Source: Formosa agariphila KMM 3901
Lineage (GTDB): Bacteria; Bacteroidota; Bacteroidia; Flavobacteriales; Flavobacteriaceae
NCBI RefSeq assembly: GCF_000723205.1
Contig: NZ_HG315671.1
Span: 198,851-262,850 of the forward strand
Direction: 5' to 3'
Length of the DNA stretch: 64,000 nt
Shown here: positions 44,332-54,044 of the stretch, one piece after another
Position numbering within the stretch: the first letter of the stretch is position 1
How the letters are laid out: each line of letters opens with the position of its first letter
The notes under the pieces: model-generated
Database searches by the model: none
What the model was told of the DNA's origin: nothing
What the model saw: the letters and a program-made list of their open reading frames with translations, nothing else
Made by a program: the position numbers and the translations under genes

Positions 44332-45765
44332 TTAAAATTCTGCGTTCTGCGGTGTTCTTGGGAACGGTATTACATCACGAATGTTTGTCATTCCTGTTGC
44401 AAACATAACTAGACGTTCAAATCCTAGACCAAAACCAGAGTGTACTGCAGTACCATATTTTCTTAAGTCAAGGTACCACCAAAGTTCTTCTTCATCTAAT
44501 CCTAATACAGCCATTTTTTGTTTTAATACATCTAAACGTTCTTCACGTTGTGCACCTCCAACAATTTCTCCAATTCCAGGGAATAAGATATCCATGGCAC
44601 GAACCGTTTTACCGTCTTCGTTTAAACGCATATAGAACGCTTTAATGTTTGCTGGATAATCGAATAAGATTACAGGACATTTAAAGTGTTTTTCTACTAG
44701 GAAACGTTCGTGTTCACTCTGTAAATCTGCACCCCATTCGTCAATGATATATTTAAATTTCTTCTTTTTGTTTGGTTTACTATTGCGTAAAATATCAATT
44801 GCTTCTGTATAACTTACACGTTTAAAATTATTGTCGACTACGAAACGTAATTTTTCTAATAAAGTTAATTCATTACGTTCTGCTTGTGGTTTTTTCTTAT
44901 CCTCGTCTTGTAAGCGTTGATCCAAAAACTCTAAATCTTCAGCATTATTTTCTAAGATATATGTAATCACAGATTTCATAAAATCTTCAGCTAAATCCAT
45001 GTTACCGGCAAGGTCCATAAACGCAACTTCAGGTTCAATCATCCAGAATTCAGACAGGTGTCTAGAGGTGTTAGAGTTTTCTGCTCTAAATGTAGGTCCA
45101 AAGGTATATACTTTACCTAAAGACATGGCATAGGTTTCTGCTTCTAATTGACCAGATACTGTAAGGTTTGTTTCTTTTCCGAAGAAATCTTCAGAATAAT
45201 CCACATTTCCATCTTCAGTAAGTGGCGGATTTTTAGCATCTAGATTAGTTACTCTAAACATTTCACCTGCGCCTTCTGCATCACTACCAGTAATAATTGG
45301 CGTGTGTACGTAATGGAATCCATTGTCGTTAAAATACTTATGAATGGCAAAAGATAAAGCCGAACGTAAACGCATTACAGCACTAAATGTATTGGTTCTT
45401 GTACGTAAATGTGCATTCTCTCTTAAAAATTCGAAGGAGTGTTTTTTAGGCTGAATTGGGTAAGTTTCCGGATCTGAATCTCCTAAAATTTCAATAGATG
45501 AAACTTTAATTTCTACCGACTGACCTTTACCTTGACTTTCAGCTAATTCTCCTTTTATATGAACTGCAGCACCTGTGGTGATACGCTTTAAGATGTCTTC
45601 ATCCGTATTTTCGAAATCGACAACACATTGAATGTTTTGTAATGAAGACCCATCATTTAAGGCAATAAATCGGTTCGCTCTAAACGTTCTTACCCAACCT
45701 TTAACTTCTACCTCATGTAGAGAAGCGTCTTGTTTTAATAATTCTGAAATTGTAATTGGTTTCAT
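44332..45765 (-). CDS. asnS: Asparaginyl-tRNA synthetase
   Basis: Class IIb synthetase (477 aa) charging tRNA-Asn directly. The N-terminal OB-fold (about 15-110, EVKGWVRTFRANRFIALNDGS) is followed by the class II core with motif 2 TFRAENSNTSRHLSEFWMIEPE and motif 3 GFGLGFERLVMFATG. A variant insert (about 290-330) is typical of Bacteroidota. A -7 box TATATTTG on the minus strand at 45786-45793 gives a leader of about 15-20 bases. It lies downstream of the exporter gene. Confidence 0.97.
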   Translation of the reverse strand: MKPITISELLKQDASLHEVEVKGWVRTFRANRFIALNDGSSLQNIQCVVDFENTDEDILKRITTGAAVHIKGELAESQGKGQSVEIKVSSIEILGDSDPETYPIQPKKHSFEFLRENAHLRTRTNTFSAVMRLRSALSFAIHKYFNDNGFHYVHTPIITGSDAEGAGEMFRVTNLDAKNPPLTEDGNVDYSEDFFGKETNLTVSGQLEAETYAMSLGKVYTFGPTFRAENSNTSRHLSEFWMIEPEVAFMDLAGNMDLAEDFMKSVITYILENNAEDLEFLDQRLQDEDKKKPQAERNELTLLEKLRFVVDNNFKRVSYTEAIDILRNSKPNKKKKFKYIIDEWGADLQSEHERFLVEKHFKCPVILFDYPANIKAFYMRLNEDGKTVRAMDILFPGIGEIVGGAQREERLDVLKQKMAVLGLDEEELWWYLDLRKYGTAVHSGFGLGFERLVMFATGMTNIRDVIPFPRTPQNAEF

Positions 45766-45814
45766 TTTAAATAATTTTACACCTGCAAATATAATTCTTT
45801 ATGCACAGTCTATT

Positions 45815-48226
45815 TTAATTGTTGATATTGTTTTCGTCTTCTTCATCGTCACTTTCTTCAGGGATGATGTTTATCGCTGGTTCTCTTAATACGGTTTTAT
45901 TAGCAATATTACGTTCTAACGATAATAGTAGTGATGGTAATAGCAATAAGTTAGATAACATCGCAAATAGAAGGGTTACAGATACTAAACCTCCTAAGGC
46001 TACGGTGCCTCCAAAACTAGAAATCATAAAGACCGAAAATCCGAAGAATAAAACGGTCGATGTATAAAACATACTCACTCCAGTTTCGCGTAACGCTCCA
46101 TAAACCGAGCGCTTAATTTTCCAGTTACTAGCTTGTAATTCTTGACGATATTTTGCCAAAAAGTGAATGGTATCGTCTACAGAAATACCAAAGGCAATAC
46201 TAAAAACTAAAATGGTCGATGGCTTTAAAGGTACACCTAAATACCCCATTAAACCAGCAGTTACTAGTAAAGGTAATAAGTTTGGAAGTAATGAGATTAT
46301 TATCATTTTAAACGACCTAAACATATACGCCATAAATAAGGAAATAAGTATAATGGCTAACGATAACGAAATGGCTAAATTTTTAACCAAATACGTTGTT
46401 CCTTTTTGGAATACTAATGCTTTACCCGTCATGGTGACTTTGTAACGGTCTTCTGGAAATAATTTATTTATTTTAGTTTGTAGCTCGTCTTCTATGTCTT
46501 CCATTTTATCTGTACCAATATCTTTCATAAAGGTGGTAATACGGGCATAACGTCCTGTACTGTCTACAAAACTGTTAAGCATTTTTGTATCGTTAGAAGA
46601 ATTTTTAGCATACGACAAGATAAAACTACTTTCCTGCGACGTAGGTAATTGGTAGTATTTTGGATTCCCGTTATAATACGCTTGTTTAGAGTATTTCACT
46701 AAACTCACTACAGAAAGTGGTCTAGATAATTCTGGGATATCTATAATTGATTCTTCTAATTGATCTATTTTTTTAAGCGTACTTAGTTTCATAACACCTT
46801 TTTTACGTTGGGTGTCAATCATTAATTCTAGAGGCATAATCCCATCAAACTCTTGTTCAAAAAACTCAATATCTCTAAAGAACGACGTTTTCTGAGGCAT
46901 ATCTTCTAATAAACTACCAGAAATTTTTATCTGATAAATTCCAATAATACTCACAATTAATAGAATAATCGATGTAATGTAAATCGTGATGCGTCTGTGT
47001 CTTACCATACGCTCCATCCAACCTACAAAAGAATTAATCCAACGTCTATTTAAATGTTCTAAATGACGTTCTTTAGGGTAAGGTAAAAAGGAATATAAAA
47101 TCGGGATAATTAGCAGACATAAAATAAATATAGAAACTATACTTAACGAGGCCACAATACCAAACTCCTTCAATAATGTACTTTCTGTTAGAATGAAAGT
47201 AGCAAATCCGGAAGCTGTGGTGAAATTGGTCATTAACGTAGCGTTACCAACTTTGGTAATAACGCGTTGTAACGATTTTATTTTATTTCCGTGAGACTTA
47301 ACTTCTTGCTGATATTTATTGATTAAGAAGATACAGTTCGGGATACCAATAACAATTATTAGTGGTGGAATGATGGCTGTTAAAACGGTAATTTCATATT
47401 CAAAGAAGCCAAGAATACCCATAGTCCACATTACACCAACAGATACCACTATAAGCGATATGAACGTAGCTCTAAAGGATCTAAAGAAGAAAAAGAATAT
47501 GAGTGAAGTTACCAGTAAAGCGGCACCTACAAAAAGACCCATTTCATCTACAATATTTTGAGAGCTTAATGTTCTTACATAAGGCATTCCCGAAATACGA
47601 ACATCTATATTCGTTTCTTTCTCGAACGTTTTAATTCTAGGAATAAGTACATCCATCACAAAGTCTTTTCGTGCAGATGTATTTACTATACTTTTATCCA
47701 TAGAGATTATGGTACGAATCGTCTTGGTCTCTCTATTGAAAAGGAAATTATCGTAAAACGGATATTTTGTAAATAATTCTTTTTGTAAGGTGTTTAATTG
47801 CTTAGTGCTCGATAAGGAATCTTTAATAAAAGGCTCTAAAGTGAATTTTTTAAGGCTATCGTTTTTTATTAATTTTTGTAAATCTTTAATAGAGATTACA
47901 GCTTCAATTTCTTCAGACGATTTAAACGATTCGGCTAGAGCATTCCAAGCGTTAAGTTTTTCCACCGTAAAAAAGGTACTGTCCTTAACCCCTAAGACAA
48001 TCATGTTTCCTTCTTCACCAAAAATATCTAGAAAGGCGTTATAGGTTTGGTTTACCTCATGGTGGTCGGGCAGTAAATTAGCCTCGGTAAATGTAAATCG
48101 TATATTTTTCCATTGCGTGCTAAAAAGGACAGTCACAAAAACAATTGCAATTAACATAGCAATCCTATTTCGTAATATAAGTCTAGCTAGACCTTCCCAA
48201 AAGCCGTTAGTAAATTGTTTAATCAT
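45815..48226 (-). CDS. MMPL/SSD-type RND exporter
   Basis: An 803-aa inner-membrane protein of the RND superfamily, of the lipid-exporter (MMPL, sterol-sensing-domain-like) branch. Two halves each have a single helix, a periplasmic domain and a block of five helices. Motifs include PPLIIVIGIPNCIFLINKYQ and FSIAFGISVDDTIHFLAKYR, where the Asp pair is the likely proton site. No adaptor or channel gene is adjacent. Family members move lipids or hydrophobic molecules; the substrate here is unknown. A TTG at 48247 would extend it seven codons, but a -7 box TACATTTG (minus, 48245-48252) overlaps that TTG, favouring ATG 48226. Confidence 0.88.
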   Translation of the reverse strand: MIKQFTNGFWEGLARLILRNRIAMLIAIVFVTVLFSTQWKNIRFTFTEANLLPDHHEVNQTYNAFLDIFGEEGNMIVLGVKDSTFFTVEKLNAWNALAESFKSSEEIEAVISIKDLQKLIKNDSLKKFTLEPFIKDSLSSTKQLNTLQKELFTKYPFYDNFLFNRETKTIRTIISMDKSIVNTSARKDFVMDVLIPRIKTFEKETNIDVRISGMPYVRTLSSQNIVDEMGLFVGAALLVTSLIFFFFFRSFRATFISLIVVSVGVMWTMGILGFFEYEITVLTAIIPPLIIVIGIPNCIFLINKYQQEVKSHGNKIKSLQRVITKVGNATLMTNFTTASGFATFILTESTLLKEFGIVASLSIVSIFILCLLIIPILYSFLPYPKERHLEHLNRRWINSFVGWMERMVRHRRITIYITSIILLIVSIIGIYQIKISGSLLEDMPQKTSFFRDIEFFEQEFDGIMPLELMIDTQRKKGVMKLSTLKKIDQLEESIIDIPELSRPLSVVSLVKYSKQAYYNGNPKYYQLPTSQESSFILSYAKNSSNDTKMLNSFVDSTGRYARITTFMKDIGTDKMEDIEDELQTKINKLFPEDRYKVTMTGKALVFQKGTTYLVKNLAISLSLAIILISLFMAYMFRSFKMIIISLLPNLLPLLVTAGLMGYLGVPLKPSTILVFSIAFGISVDDTIHFLAKYRQELQASNWKIKRSVYGALRETGVSMFYTSTVLFFGFSVFMISSFGGTVALGGLVSVTLLFAMLSNLLLLPSLLLSLERNIANKTVLREPAINIIPEESDDEEDENNINN

Positions 48227-48285
48227 AAGTCTATTAAAGAACCGCAAATGTAGAAAAAAGCAATGTATTACTTAGGTCTAAAGTA

Positions 48286-49563
48286 TTATAATGTCACGTT
48301 AAATGTAAATTTCAAGGCGATATTATCTTCAATTTCCGGTAAATGATACGCACCATAGCGATAGGTTAAACTTAGACCGAAACCAAAAACTAACTGATTT
48401 AACTCGAATCCAGATTCTAAGTACCCTTTATCTAAAGTATTAAAGGTTAAACCTTGATGCTGTTCGGGGTTCCTCATGTCTCCAATTGCAAAGCGCGATA
48501 ATAAGACCAATTGCGGTTTAGAAAATGTAGAATGGTAAAAAGGTTTAAAGAAGTGTTTAAATTGAAAGATGGAAAACATATCCGAAAAAAACTCATTGAA
48601 GTACATGGTTTCAAAACTATTCAATCCCGCAACAGAGAACCGCTGCATAATGGTTGCTTTATTAATGTTATTGGGGTAGGCGTGATACAGATGTGTTAGT
48701 GGCGCATCTCCAATAGCAATACCTGTAGCAAAATCGAGTTCGGTATGCGATTCTTTATTGTGAATAAAATGATACGTCGCTTTAAAGTCTACCTTTTGAA
48801 AATTAAAATCACCATCTAATGCGCCGTTAATACTTTGGGTGTATTGAAACGTAAGTTTTGGAAAACTGTTTTTCGTTTTTTTGGGCCCTGATGGTGTTGG
48901 TTTATAAATATCGAACGGACTCCATAACAACGACGTTTTTACAACTGCAAGATCGTAGTTGGAATATGCTCCCTGATCTGTTACAAACGTATAATCGAAT
49001 TCTGGTGTAATTGCACTAGAAAAAAACTGAGTTTCTGTATTGAGTTTAGGACTAAAATCGTGTTGAAGCGAAATAGACTTCATGATGTGGTGATAGAATA
49101 AACTAATGTTTAATAAACGCGGTTCGAAAAATTGAAAAATACGCTTATCGGTTAAATATTTTGTACTTGCTGTTTCTTGTAAATCATCTGTGTAAGACGC
49201 ATTAATCCAAGTGTTGTGTTTTTGGTTTATAACAAAACCTGCACCAATACTATATTTATATTTGCTGTCTTTAAATCCGTAAACAGTATACCCATTTATT
49301 CTGAATTTTTTCGATAATTTATCACTGGTAACACCTCCTAAACCGGTACGAATACCTTCATACTGATTGAATTTTATAAGGTACCTTAAATCTAGATTAA
49401 AATATTTAAGCGGAATATATCCATTTCCGATGTTGTGAATTAAATCGGCTTTACGTTTTGCTTTTATGCTGTCTTTTGCCTGATTAATTTCCGTGTCTAT
49501 AACTTGAGCTCTACTAATAAAAATAGAGAGCAAGAATAAGAGACTTAGGCAGTATTTTAGCAT
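48286..49563 (-). CDS. DUF5686-like outer-membrane barrel, short form
   Basis: A 425-aa exported protein (signal peptide MLKYCLSLLFLLSIFISRAQ). The later half resembles the C-terminal barrel of the Bacteroidota DUF5686 family: FPKLTFQYTQSINGALDGDF, then ETMYFNEFFSDMFSIFQFKH, then a C-terminal strand ending FTFNVTL. Full-length members are about 800 aa with an N-terminal carboxypeptidase-like domain; that part is absent here, so this is a short paralogue rather than an obvious truncation. Function unknown. It precedes the MMPL exporter on the same strand by 59 bases. Confidence 0.68.
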   Translation of the reverse strand: MLKYCLSLLFLLSIFISRAQVIDTEINQAKDSIKAKRKADLIHNIGNGYIPLKYFNLDLRYLIKFNQYEGIRTGLGGVTSDKLSKKFRINGYTVYGFKDSKYKYSIGAGFVINQKHNTWINASYTDDLQETASTKYLTDKRIFQFFEPRLLNISLFYHHIMKSISLQHDFSPKLNTETQFFSSAITPEFDYTFVTDQGAYSNYDLAVVKTSLLWSPFDIYKPTPSGPKKTKNSFPKLTFQYTQSINGALDGDFNFQKVDFKATYHFIHNKESHTELDFATGIAIGDAPLTHLYHAYPNNINKATIMQRFSVAGLNSFETMYFNEFFSDMFSIFQFKHFFKPFYHSTFSKPQLVLLSRFAIGDMRNPEQHQGLTFNTLDKGYLESGFELNQLVFGFGLSLTYRYGAYHLPEIEDNIALKFTFNVTL

Positions 49564-49645
49564 ATTGGGGCGAGTCGTAAATTAAGATGACTCAAAGTTA
49601 AGACAATAATTGAAATAACGTATAATTTGAAGTAAGTGTATAAAA

Positions 49646-49667
49646 AAAGCGACTCGAAAGTCGCTTT
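49646..49667 (-). terminator. frr terminator
   Basis: AAAGCGACT (49646-49654) pairs with AGTCGCTTT (49659-49667) across a CGAA loop. On the minus strand a U-run follows. It lies seven bases after the frr stop codon. Confidence 0.85.
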
Positions 49668-49674
49668 AATTTTT

Positions 49675-50232
49675 TTAAACGGTCATGATTTCCTTTTCTT
49701 TAACAGCAAGGGTCTCATCTATTTTTTTAACGTAGATATCTGTTAGTTTTTGAATTTCTCCTTCAGTGTCTTTTTTAACATCTTCAGAGACATCGTCTAG
49801 TTTTTTAATATCGTTATTGGCGTCTTTTCTAGCGTTTCTAACACCAATTTTACCATCTTCAGCTTCAGCTTTTGCTTGTTTGGCTAAATCGCGTCTGCGT
49901 TCTTCTGTTAAAGGTGGTACATTTATAATAATAGTATCACCATTATTCATAGGATTAAACCCTAAGTTGGCAATCATTATTGCTTTTTCAATTTCGTGAA
50001 GCATGTTTTTTTCCCATGGCTGAACGCTTATTGTTCTTCCATCTGGTGTGTTTACATTCGCGACTTGACTTAAAGGTGTTTGCGACCCGTAATAGTCTAC
50101 CATTACACTACCAAGCATTGCTGGACTTGCTTTACCCGCTCTAATATTTACAAATTGTTTTTCAAGATGTCTAAGAGCAGCATCCATAGCTTCTTTTGTA
50201 GAATCTATAATAAATTGAATATCTTCATTCAT
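49675..50232 (-). CDS. frr: Ribosome recycling factor
   Basis: A 185-aa factor that, with EF-G, splits the post-termination ribosome. The three-helix bundle signature is complete: RAGKASPAMLGSVMVDYYGSQTPLSQVANV, then RTISVQPWE, then NVPPLTEERRRDLAKQAK. Length is standard. It is 41 bases downstream of pyrH and shares its transcript, as in many bacteria. Confidence 0.97.
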   Translation of the reverse strand: MNEDIQFIIDSTKEAMDAALRHLEKQFVNIRAGKASPAMLGSVMVDYYGSQTPLSQVANVNTPDGRTISVQPWEKNMLHEIEKAIMIANLGFNPMNNGDTIIINVPPLTEERRRDLAKQAKAEAEDGKIGVRNARKDANNDIKKLDDVSEDVKKDTEGEIQKLTDIYVKKIDETLAVKEKEIMTV

Positions 50233-50273
50233 GGTTTTAAAACTTTACTGTGATATAACTTAAAAAAATCAAA

Positions 50274-50981
50274 TTAAACGTTTACTTCTGTTCCAATGTT
50301 TTCTCCCGATACGACGCGTAATAAGTTACCTTTCTTATTCATATCAAACACAACAATTGGTAGTCTGTTTTCTTGGCTAAGTGTGAATGCTGTAGTATCC
50401 ATTACTTTTAATCCTTTCTTTAAAACATCGTCGAAAGAAATGGTGTCAAATTTAACGGCGCTACTGTCTTTTTCTGGATCTGCAGTGTAAATACCATCTA
50501 CACGAGTGCCTTTTAAAATAACATCAGCTTCAATTTCTATAGCTCTAAGTACAGCAGCAGAATCTGTAGTAAAATACGGATTTCCTGTACCTCCACCAAA
50601 AATAACGACACGTCCTTTCTCTAAATGACGCATGGCTTTTCTACGGATAAAAGGTTCTGCAACCTCATTAATTTTAATTGCTGTTTGTAAGCGTGTAGGG
50701 ATATCGGCATCTTCTAGAGCACTTTGTAAAGCTAACCCATTAATAACCGTTGCAAGCATACCCATATGGTCACCTTGAACGCGATCCATTCCATTACTTG
50801 CTCCCGAAACACCTCTAAAAATATTTCCTCCTCCAATTACAATTGCGACTTCAATACCAGCATCTGTAATGGTTTTAATGTCTTTAGCATATTCGGCTAA
50901 ACGTATAGGGTCTATACCGTATTGACGTTCGCCCATTAAAGCTTCGCCTGATAATTTTAAAAGGATGCGTTTAAATTTCAT
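50274..50981 (-). CDS. pyrH: Uridylate kinase
   Basis: A 235-aa hexameric UMP kinase of the amino-acid-kinase fold making UDP for RNA and sugar nucleotides. Motifs include [13 protein letters not shown] at the start, [10 protein letters not shown] near 48-57, [17 protein letters not shown], and [20 protein letters not shown]. It has its own -7 box TAATTTTG on the minus strand at 51004-51011, after the tsf terminator. Transcription therefore restarts here for pyrH-frr. Confidence 0.97.
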   Translation of the reverse strand: MKFKRILLKLSGEALMGERQYGIDPIRLAEYAKDIKTITDAGIEVAIVIGGGNIFRGVSGASNGMDRVQGDHMGMLATVINGLALQSALEDADIPTRLQTAIKINEVAEPFIRRKAMRHLEKGRVVIFGGGTGNPYFTTDSAAVLRAIEIEADVILKGTRVDGIYTADPEKDSSAVKFDTISFDDVLKKGLKVMDTTAFTLSQENRLPIVVFDMNKKGNLLRVVSGENIGTEVNV

Positions 50982-51087
50982 AGTCTGTTTTATAGAAGTT
51001 GTGCAAAATTACATAAATTTTTTAAAATGTATGCTTAAAATTTACTTTCGTAAACCTATCGGTTTTACTTGAGTTGGATTCAAAAAA

Positions 51088-51122
51088 AAAGGTCATTAGC
51101 TCTAAATAGAGTAATGACCTTT
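51088..51122 (-). terminator. tsf terminator
   Basis: AAAGGTCATTA (51088-51098) pairs with TAATGACCTTT (51112-51122). An inner CTCT/AGAG pairing is present, and a nine-A run on the plus strand gives a strong U-tract on the minus strand. It separates tsf from pyrH. Confidence 0.88.
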
Positions 51123-51159
51123 AATAGTATATACCGATAAAAATATCAGTGATTTTATG

Positions 51160-52125
51160 TTATCCTAAAGCAACACGTGTAAATCCTGTTACAGATACAC
51201 CGTCGAAAGATTCTACATATTTAGCAACAGTAACTTTTTCGTCTTTAATAAACTTTTGGTCTAATAGACATTGTTCTTGATCTAAAGTTGTGTTGTCTGA
51301 AATGTAACGCTCCATTTTACCTGGAATAATTTTATCCCAAATTTGTTCTGGCTTACCTTCAGCTTTAAGTTCAGCTTTAGCATTTTCTTCAGCAGCAGCT
51401 AATACTTCTGGAGTTAATTGTGCCATAGAAATATATTGAGGTACGTTTTTAAGTGTTTTACCTAAACGTCCTAATTCAATATTGTCTTTTTCAATAACCG
51501 CAATTCTAGCTTCAGTTTCTGATGCTACGAAAGCCGGATCAAAATCTTTGTAAGATAATGTGCTAGCACCCATAGAAGCAACTTGCATTGCTAAATCTTT
51601 AGCTAAAACATCTCCATTGTCTACAACAGCAGAAAGACCTACTAAAGCAGCAATTTTGTTAATATGTACATAAGAACCTACGTAAGGTGCTTGTAATTTA
51701 GAGAAATCTTTAATTTCTAATTTTTCACCAATAACACCAGTTTGTTCAACTAATTTATCAGCAACAGTAAGACCGTCAAAATCTGAAGCTAAAAGCTCTT
51801 CTTTTGTGTCTACAGTCATTGCGATATCAGCAATTCTATTAGCTAATGCAACGAAGTTTTCGTTTTTACCAACAAAATCAGTTTCACAACCTAATACAAT
51901 AGATACACCTTCTGTATTAGCATCGTTAACTTTAGCTACGGCAGCACCTTCACTAGAATCTCTATCTGCTCTGTTTGCAGCAACTTTTTGTCCTTTTTTA
52001 CGTAAGACATCGATAGCTTTATCGAAATCTCCTTCAGCTTCAACTAACGCTTTTTTACAGTCCATCATTCCTGCACCAGTAGCTTGTCTTAGTTTGTTTA
52101 CCTCTGCGGCTGTTACTTTTACCAT
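51160..52125 (-). CDS. tsf: Elongation factor Ts
   Basis: A 321-aa guanine-nucleotide exchange factor for EF-Tu. It has an N-terminal UBA-like domain (VNKLRQATGAGMMDCKKALVEA), the TDFVGKN motif near 96-102 and two core subdomains. It is longer than the E. coli protein (283 aa), with added loops as in other Bacteroidota. It lies downstream of rpsB with a hairpin (52152-52196) between them. Confidence 0.96.
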   Translation of the reverse strand: MVKVTAAEVNKLRQATGAGMMDCKKALVEAEGDFDKAIDVLRKKGQKVAANRADRDSSEGAAVAKVNDANTEGVSIVLGCETDFVGKNENFVALANRIADIAMTVDTKEELLASDFDGLTVADKLVEQTGVIGEKLEIKDFSKLQAPYVGSYVHINKIAALVGLSAVVDNGDVLAKDLAMQVASMGASTLSYKDFDPAFVASETEARIAVIEKDNIELGRLGKTLKNVPQYISMAQLTPEVLAAAEENAKAELKAEGKPEQIWDKIIPGKMERYISDNTTLDQEQCLLDQKFIKDEKVTVAKYVESFDGVSVTGFTRVALG

Positions 52126-52151
52126 AATTTCTAAGTAATATGAGTTAAAAA

Positions 52152-52196
52152 AAGTCGTTCAATTATTTTTCTGTAAAGAAAAGAACTAAACGACTT
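52152..52196 (-). terminator. Hairpin between rpsB and tsf
   Basis: AAGTCGTT (52152-52159) pairs with AACGACTT (52189-52196), with an inner pairing of a T-rich and an AGAAAA segment. On the minus strand it is followed by seven T. It could be a partial terminator that sets the rpsB to tsf ratio. The long, imperfect loop makes its strength uncertain. Confidence 0.55.
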
Positions 52197-52225
52197 ATTT
52201 ATGTTATGTAATGATTATTTGTAGT

Positions 52226-52999
52226 TTATTCCTCTTCTTCTGTAGATGTTGCTTTCGCTTTAGCAGCAGAAGGTTTTTCAGCTTTCGCTGAATCTTTAGA
52301 GTCTTTATCAGCTTTACGCTCAGCTAAACCATCTGCAATAGCACCAGTTACGTGAGTTAAAACTTTATCGATAGATTTAGAAGCATCGTCGTTTGCAGGG
52401 ATAACGAAATCAACTTGACGAGGGTCAGAGTTAGTATCTACCATTGCAAAGATTGGAATGTTTAATTTTTGAGCTTCTTTAATCGCGATATGCTCACGCT
52501 TAATGTCTACTACAAATAAAGCTCCTGGTAAACGAGTCATGTCGCTAATAGAACCTAAGTTTTTCTCTAACTTAGCTCTTAAACGATCTACTTGTAAACG
52601 TTCTTTTTTAGAAAGTGTCATGAATGTACCATCTTTCTTCATTCTATCAATAGAAGCCATTTTCTTAACAGCTTTTCTAATAGTTACAAAGTTAGTTAAC
52701 ATTCCACCAGGCCATCTTTCAGTAATGTAAGGCATGTTAATTGCCCCAGCTTTTTCTGATACGATGTCTTTAGCTTGTTTTTTTGTCGCAACAAAAAGGA
52801 TTTTACGTCCTGAAGCAGCAATCTTGCTTAAAGCTTCACCAGCTTCATCAATTTTAGCTGCAGTTTTATATAAATTGATAATATGGATACCGTTACGTTC
52901 CATATATACGTAAGGAGCCATGTTTGGATCCCACTTACGAGTCAAGTGACCGAAATGTACACCTGCTTCAAGTAATTCTTTTACTTCTACTTTTGCCAT
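52226..52999 (-). CDS. rpsB: Ribosomal protein S2
   Basis: A 257-aa small-subunit protein with the family start VEVKELLEAGVHFGHLTRKWDP and motifs NLYKTAAKIDEA, ITERWPGGMLTNF and DTNSDPRQVDFVIPANDDA. The C-terminus is an acidic, alanine- and lysine-rich extension. The frame can be extended 11 codons upstream (to 53032), but the ATG giving MAKVEVKELL at 52999 is the family start. The 203-base gap to rpsI has no gene and could hold an S2 autoregulatory leader; no fold was established. Confidence 0.97.
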   Translation of the reverse strand: MAKVEVKELLEAGVHFGHLTRKWDPNMAPYVYMERNGIHIINLYKTAAKIDEAGEALSKIAASGRKILFVATKKQAKDIVSEKAGAINMPYITERWPGGMLTNFVTIRKAVKKMASIDRMKKDGTFMTLSKKERLQVDRLRAKLEKNLGSISDMTRLPGALFVVDIKREHIAIKEAQKLNIPIFAMVDTNSDPRQVDFVIPANDDASKSIDKVLTHVTGAIADGLAERKADKDSKDSAKAEKPSAAKAKATSTEEEE

Positions 53000-53202
53000 T
53001 TTGTAATAGTTTACGTTCTGTTGAATTAGCAATGTTCCATTAGGCTTTAAGCGCTATGCTTTGGGCTGTTGGCTGCATTTAGATGCTAAACTAAATCCTG
53101 TTTTTCAACTAGGACAACAATAACTTATTTTTAAATTTTAAAAAATTCAACCAGATTGAGAGTGCTAAGAAGCGATTCCCAATCGAGTTGAGGATGATAA
53201 TA

Positions 53203-53589
53203 TTAACGTTTCGAGAATTGAAACTTCTTACGAGCTTTCTTCTGACCGAATTTCTTACGTTCAACCATTCTTGGGTCTCTAGTTAATAAACCTTCTGGCT
53301 TAAGAATTAATCTGTTTTCTGCATCGATTTCGCACATAACACGAGAAATAGCTAAACGGATTGCTTCTGCTTGTCCAGTAATACCACCTCCATATACATT
53401 TACTGTAATATCAAAGTTGCCATCATTGTTAGTCATGGTTAAAGGTTGGTTTACTTTATACTGCAAAGTTGCAGTAGTAAAATAATCCGCCACGTCTTTT
53501 TTGTTCACTGTAATCTTACCCTCACCCGGGGCAACATATACACGAGCAACAGCCGTCTTTCTACGGCCAATTTTGTGAATTACTTCCAT
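53203..53589 (-). CDS. rpsI: Ribosomal protein S9
   Basis: A 128-aa small-subunit protein, with IGRRKTAVARVYVAPGEGKI at the start, GGGITGQAEAIRLAISR in the middle and the basic tail ARKKFQFSKR that reaches the P-site. Its ATG overlaps the last base of rplM (TAATG), indicating translational coupling. Confidence 0.98.
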   Translation of the reverse strand: MEVIHKIGRRKTAVARVYVAPGEGKITVNKKDVADYFTTATLQYKVNQPLTMTNNDGNFDITVNVYGGGITGQAEAIRLAISRVMCEIDAENRLILKPEGLLTRDPRMVERKKFGQKKARKKFQFSKR

Positions 53590-54044
53590 TATTTGAATTC
53601 GTTTAAGTTTATTGTTTTTGGTTTTTGAGCTTCATGAGCATGAGCTGTACCAGAAACAACTGTTAGATTACGGAATAAAGCGGCACCTAATATGTTTTTA
53701 GGTAACATTCCTTTTACTGATTTTTCTACTAACCTTGCTGGATCTTTTCCAAACAATTCTGTAGCAGTTAAACTTCTTTGACCACCTGGATAACCTGTGT
53801 GACGAATGTACGTTTTGTCATTCCACTTGTTTCCTGTTAAGTTGACTTTTTCTGCATTGATAACTATTACGTTATCACCGCAATCAACGTGTGGTGTGAA
53901 ATTAGGTTTGTGTTTACCTCTAATAAGTTTTGCAACTTTAGAAGCTAAACGACCTAAACTTTGACCTTCAGCATCAACTAAAACCCACTCTTTATTAACA
54001 GTAGCTTTGTTGGCTGAAATCGTTTTGTAGCTTAATGTATCCAC
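53589..54044 (-). CDS. rplM: Ribosomal protein L13
   Basis: A 151-aa large-subunit protein with VLVDAEGQSLGRLASKVAKL, the KHKPNFTPHVDCGDNVIVIN region and the KGMLPKN motif. It is the first gene of rplM-rpsI, with a full promoter at 54092-54122 and a 47-base leader-containing gap. Confidence 0.98.
   Translation of the reverse strand: MDTLSYKTISANKATVNKEWVLVDAEGQSLGRLASKVAKLIRGKHKPNFTPHVDCGDNVIVINAEKVNLTGNKWNDKTYIRHTGYPGGQRSLTATELFGKDPARLVEKSVKGMLPKNILGAALFRNLTVVSGTAHAHEAQKPKTINLNEFK

Noticed and set aside
45815-48226. A second tripartite efflux operon around the MMPL exporter
   Set aside because: No adaptor or outer-membrane channel gene is adjacent, and the protein belongs to the lipid-exporter branch rather than the AcrB branch.
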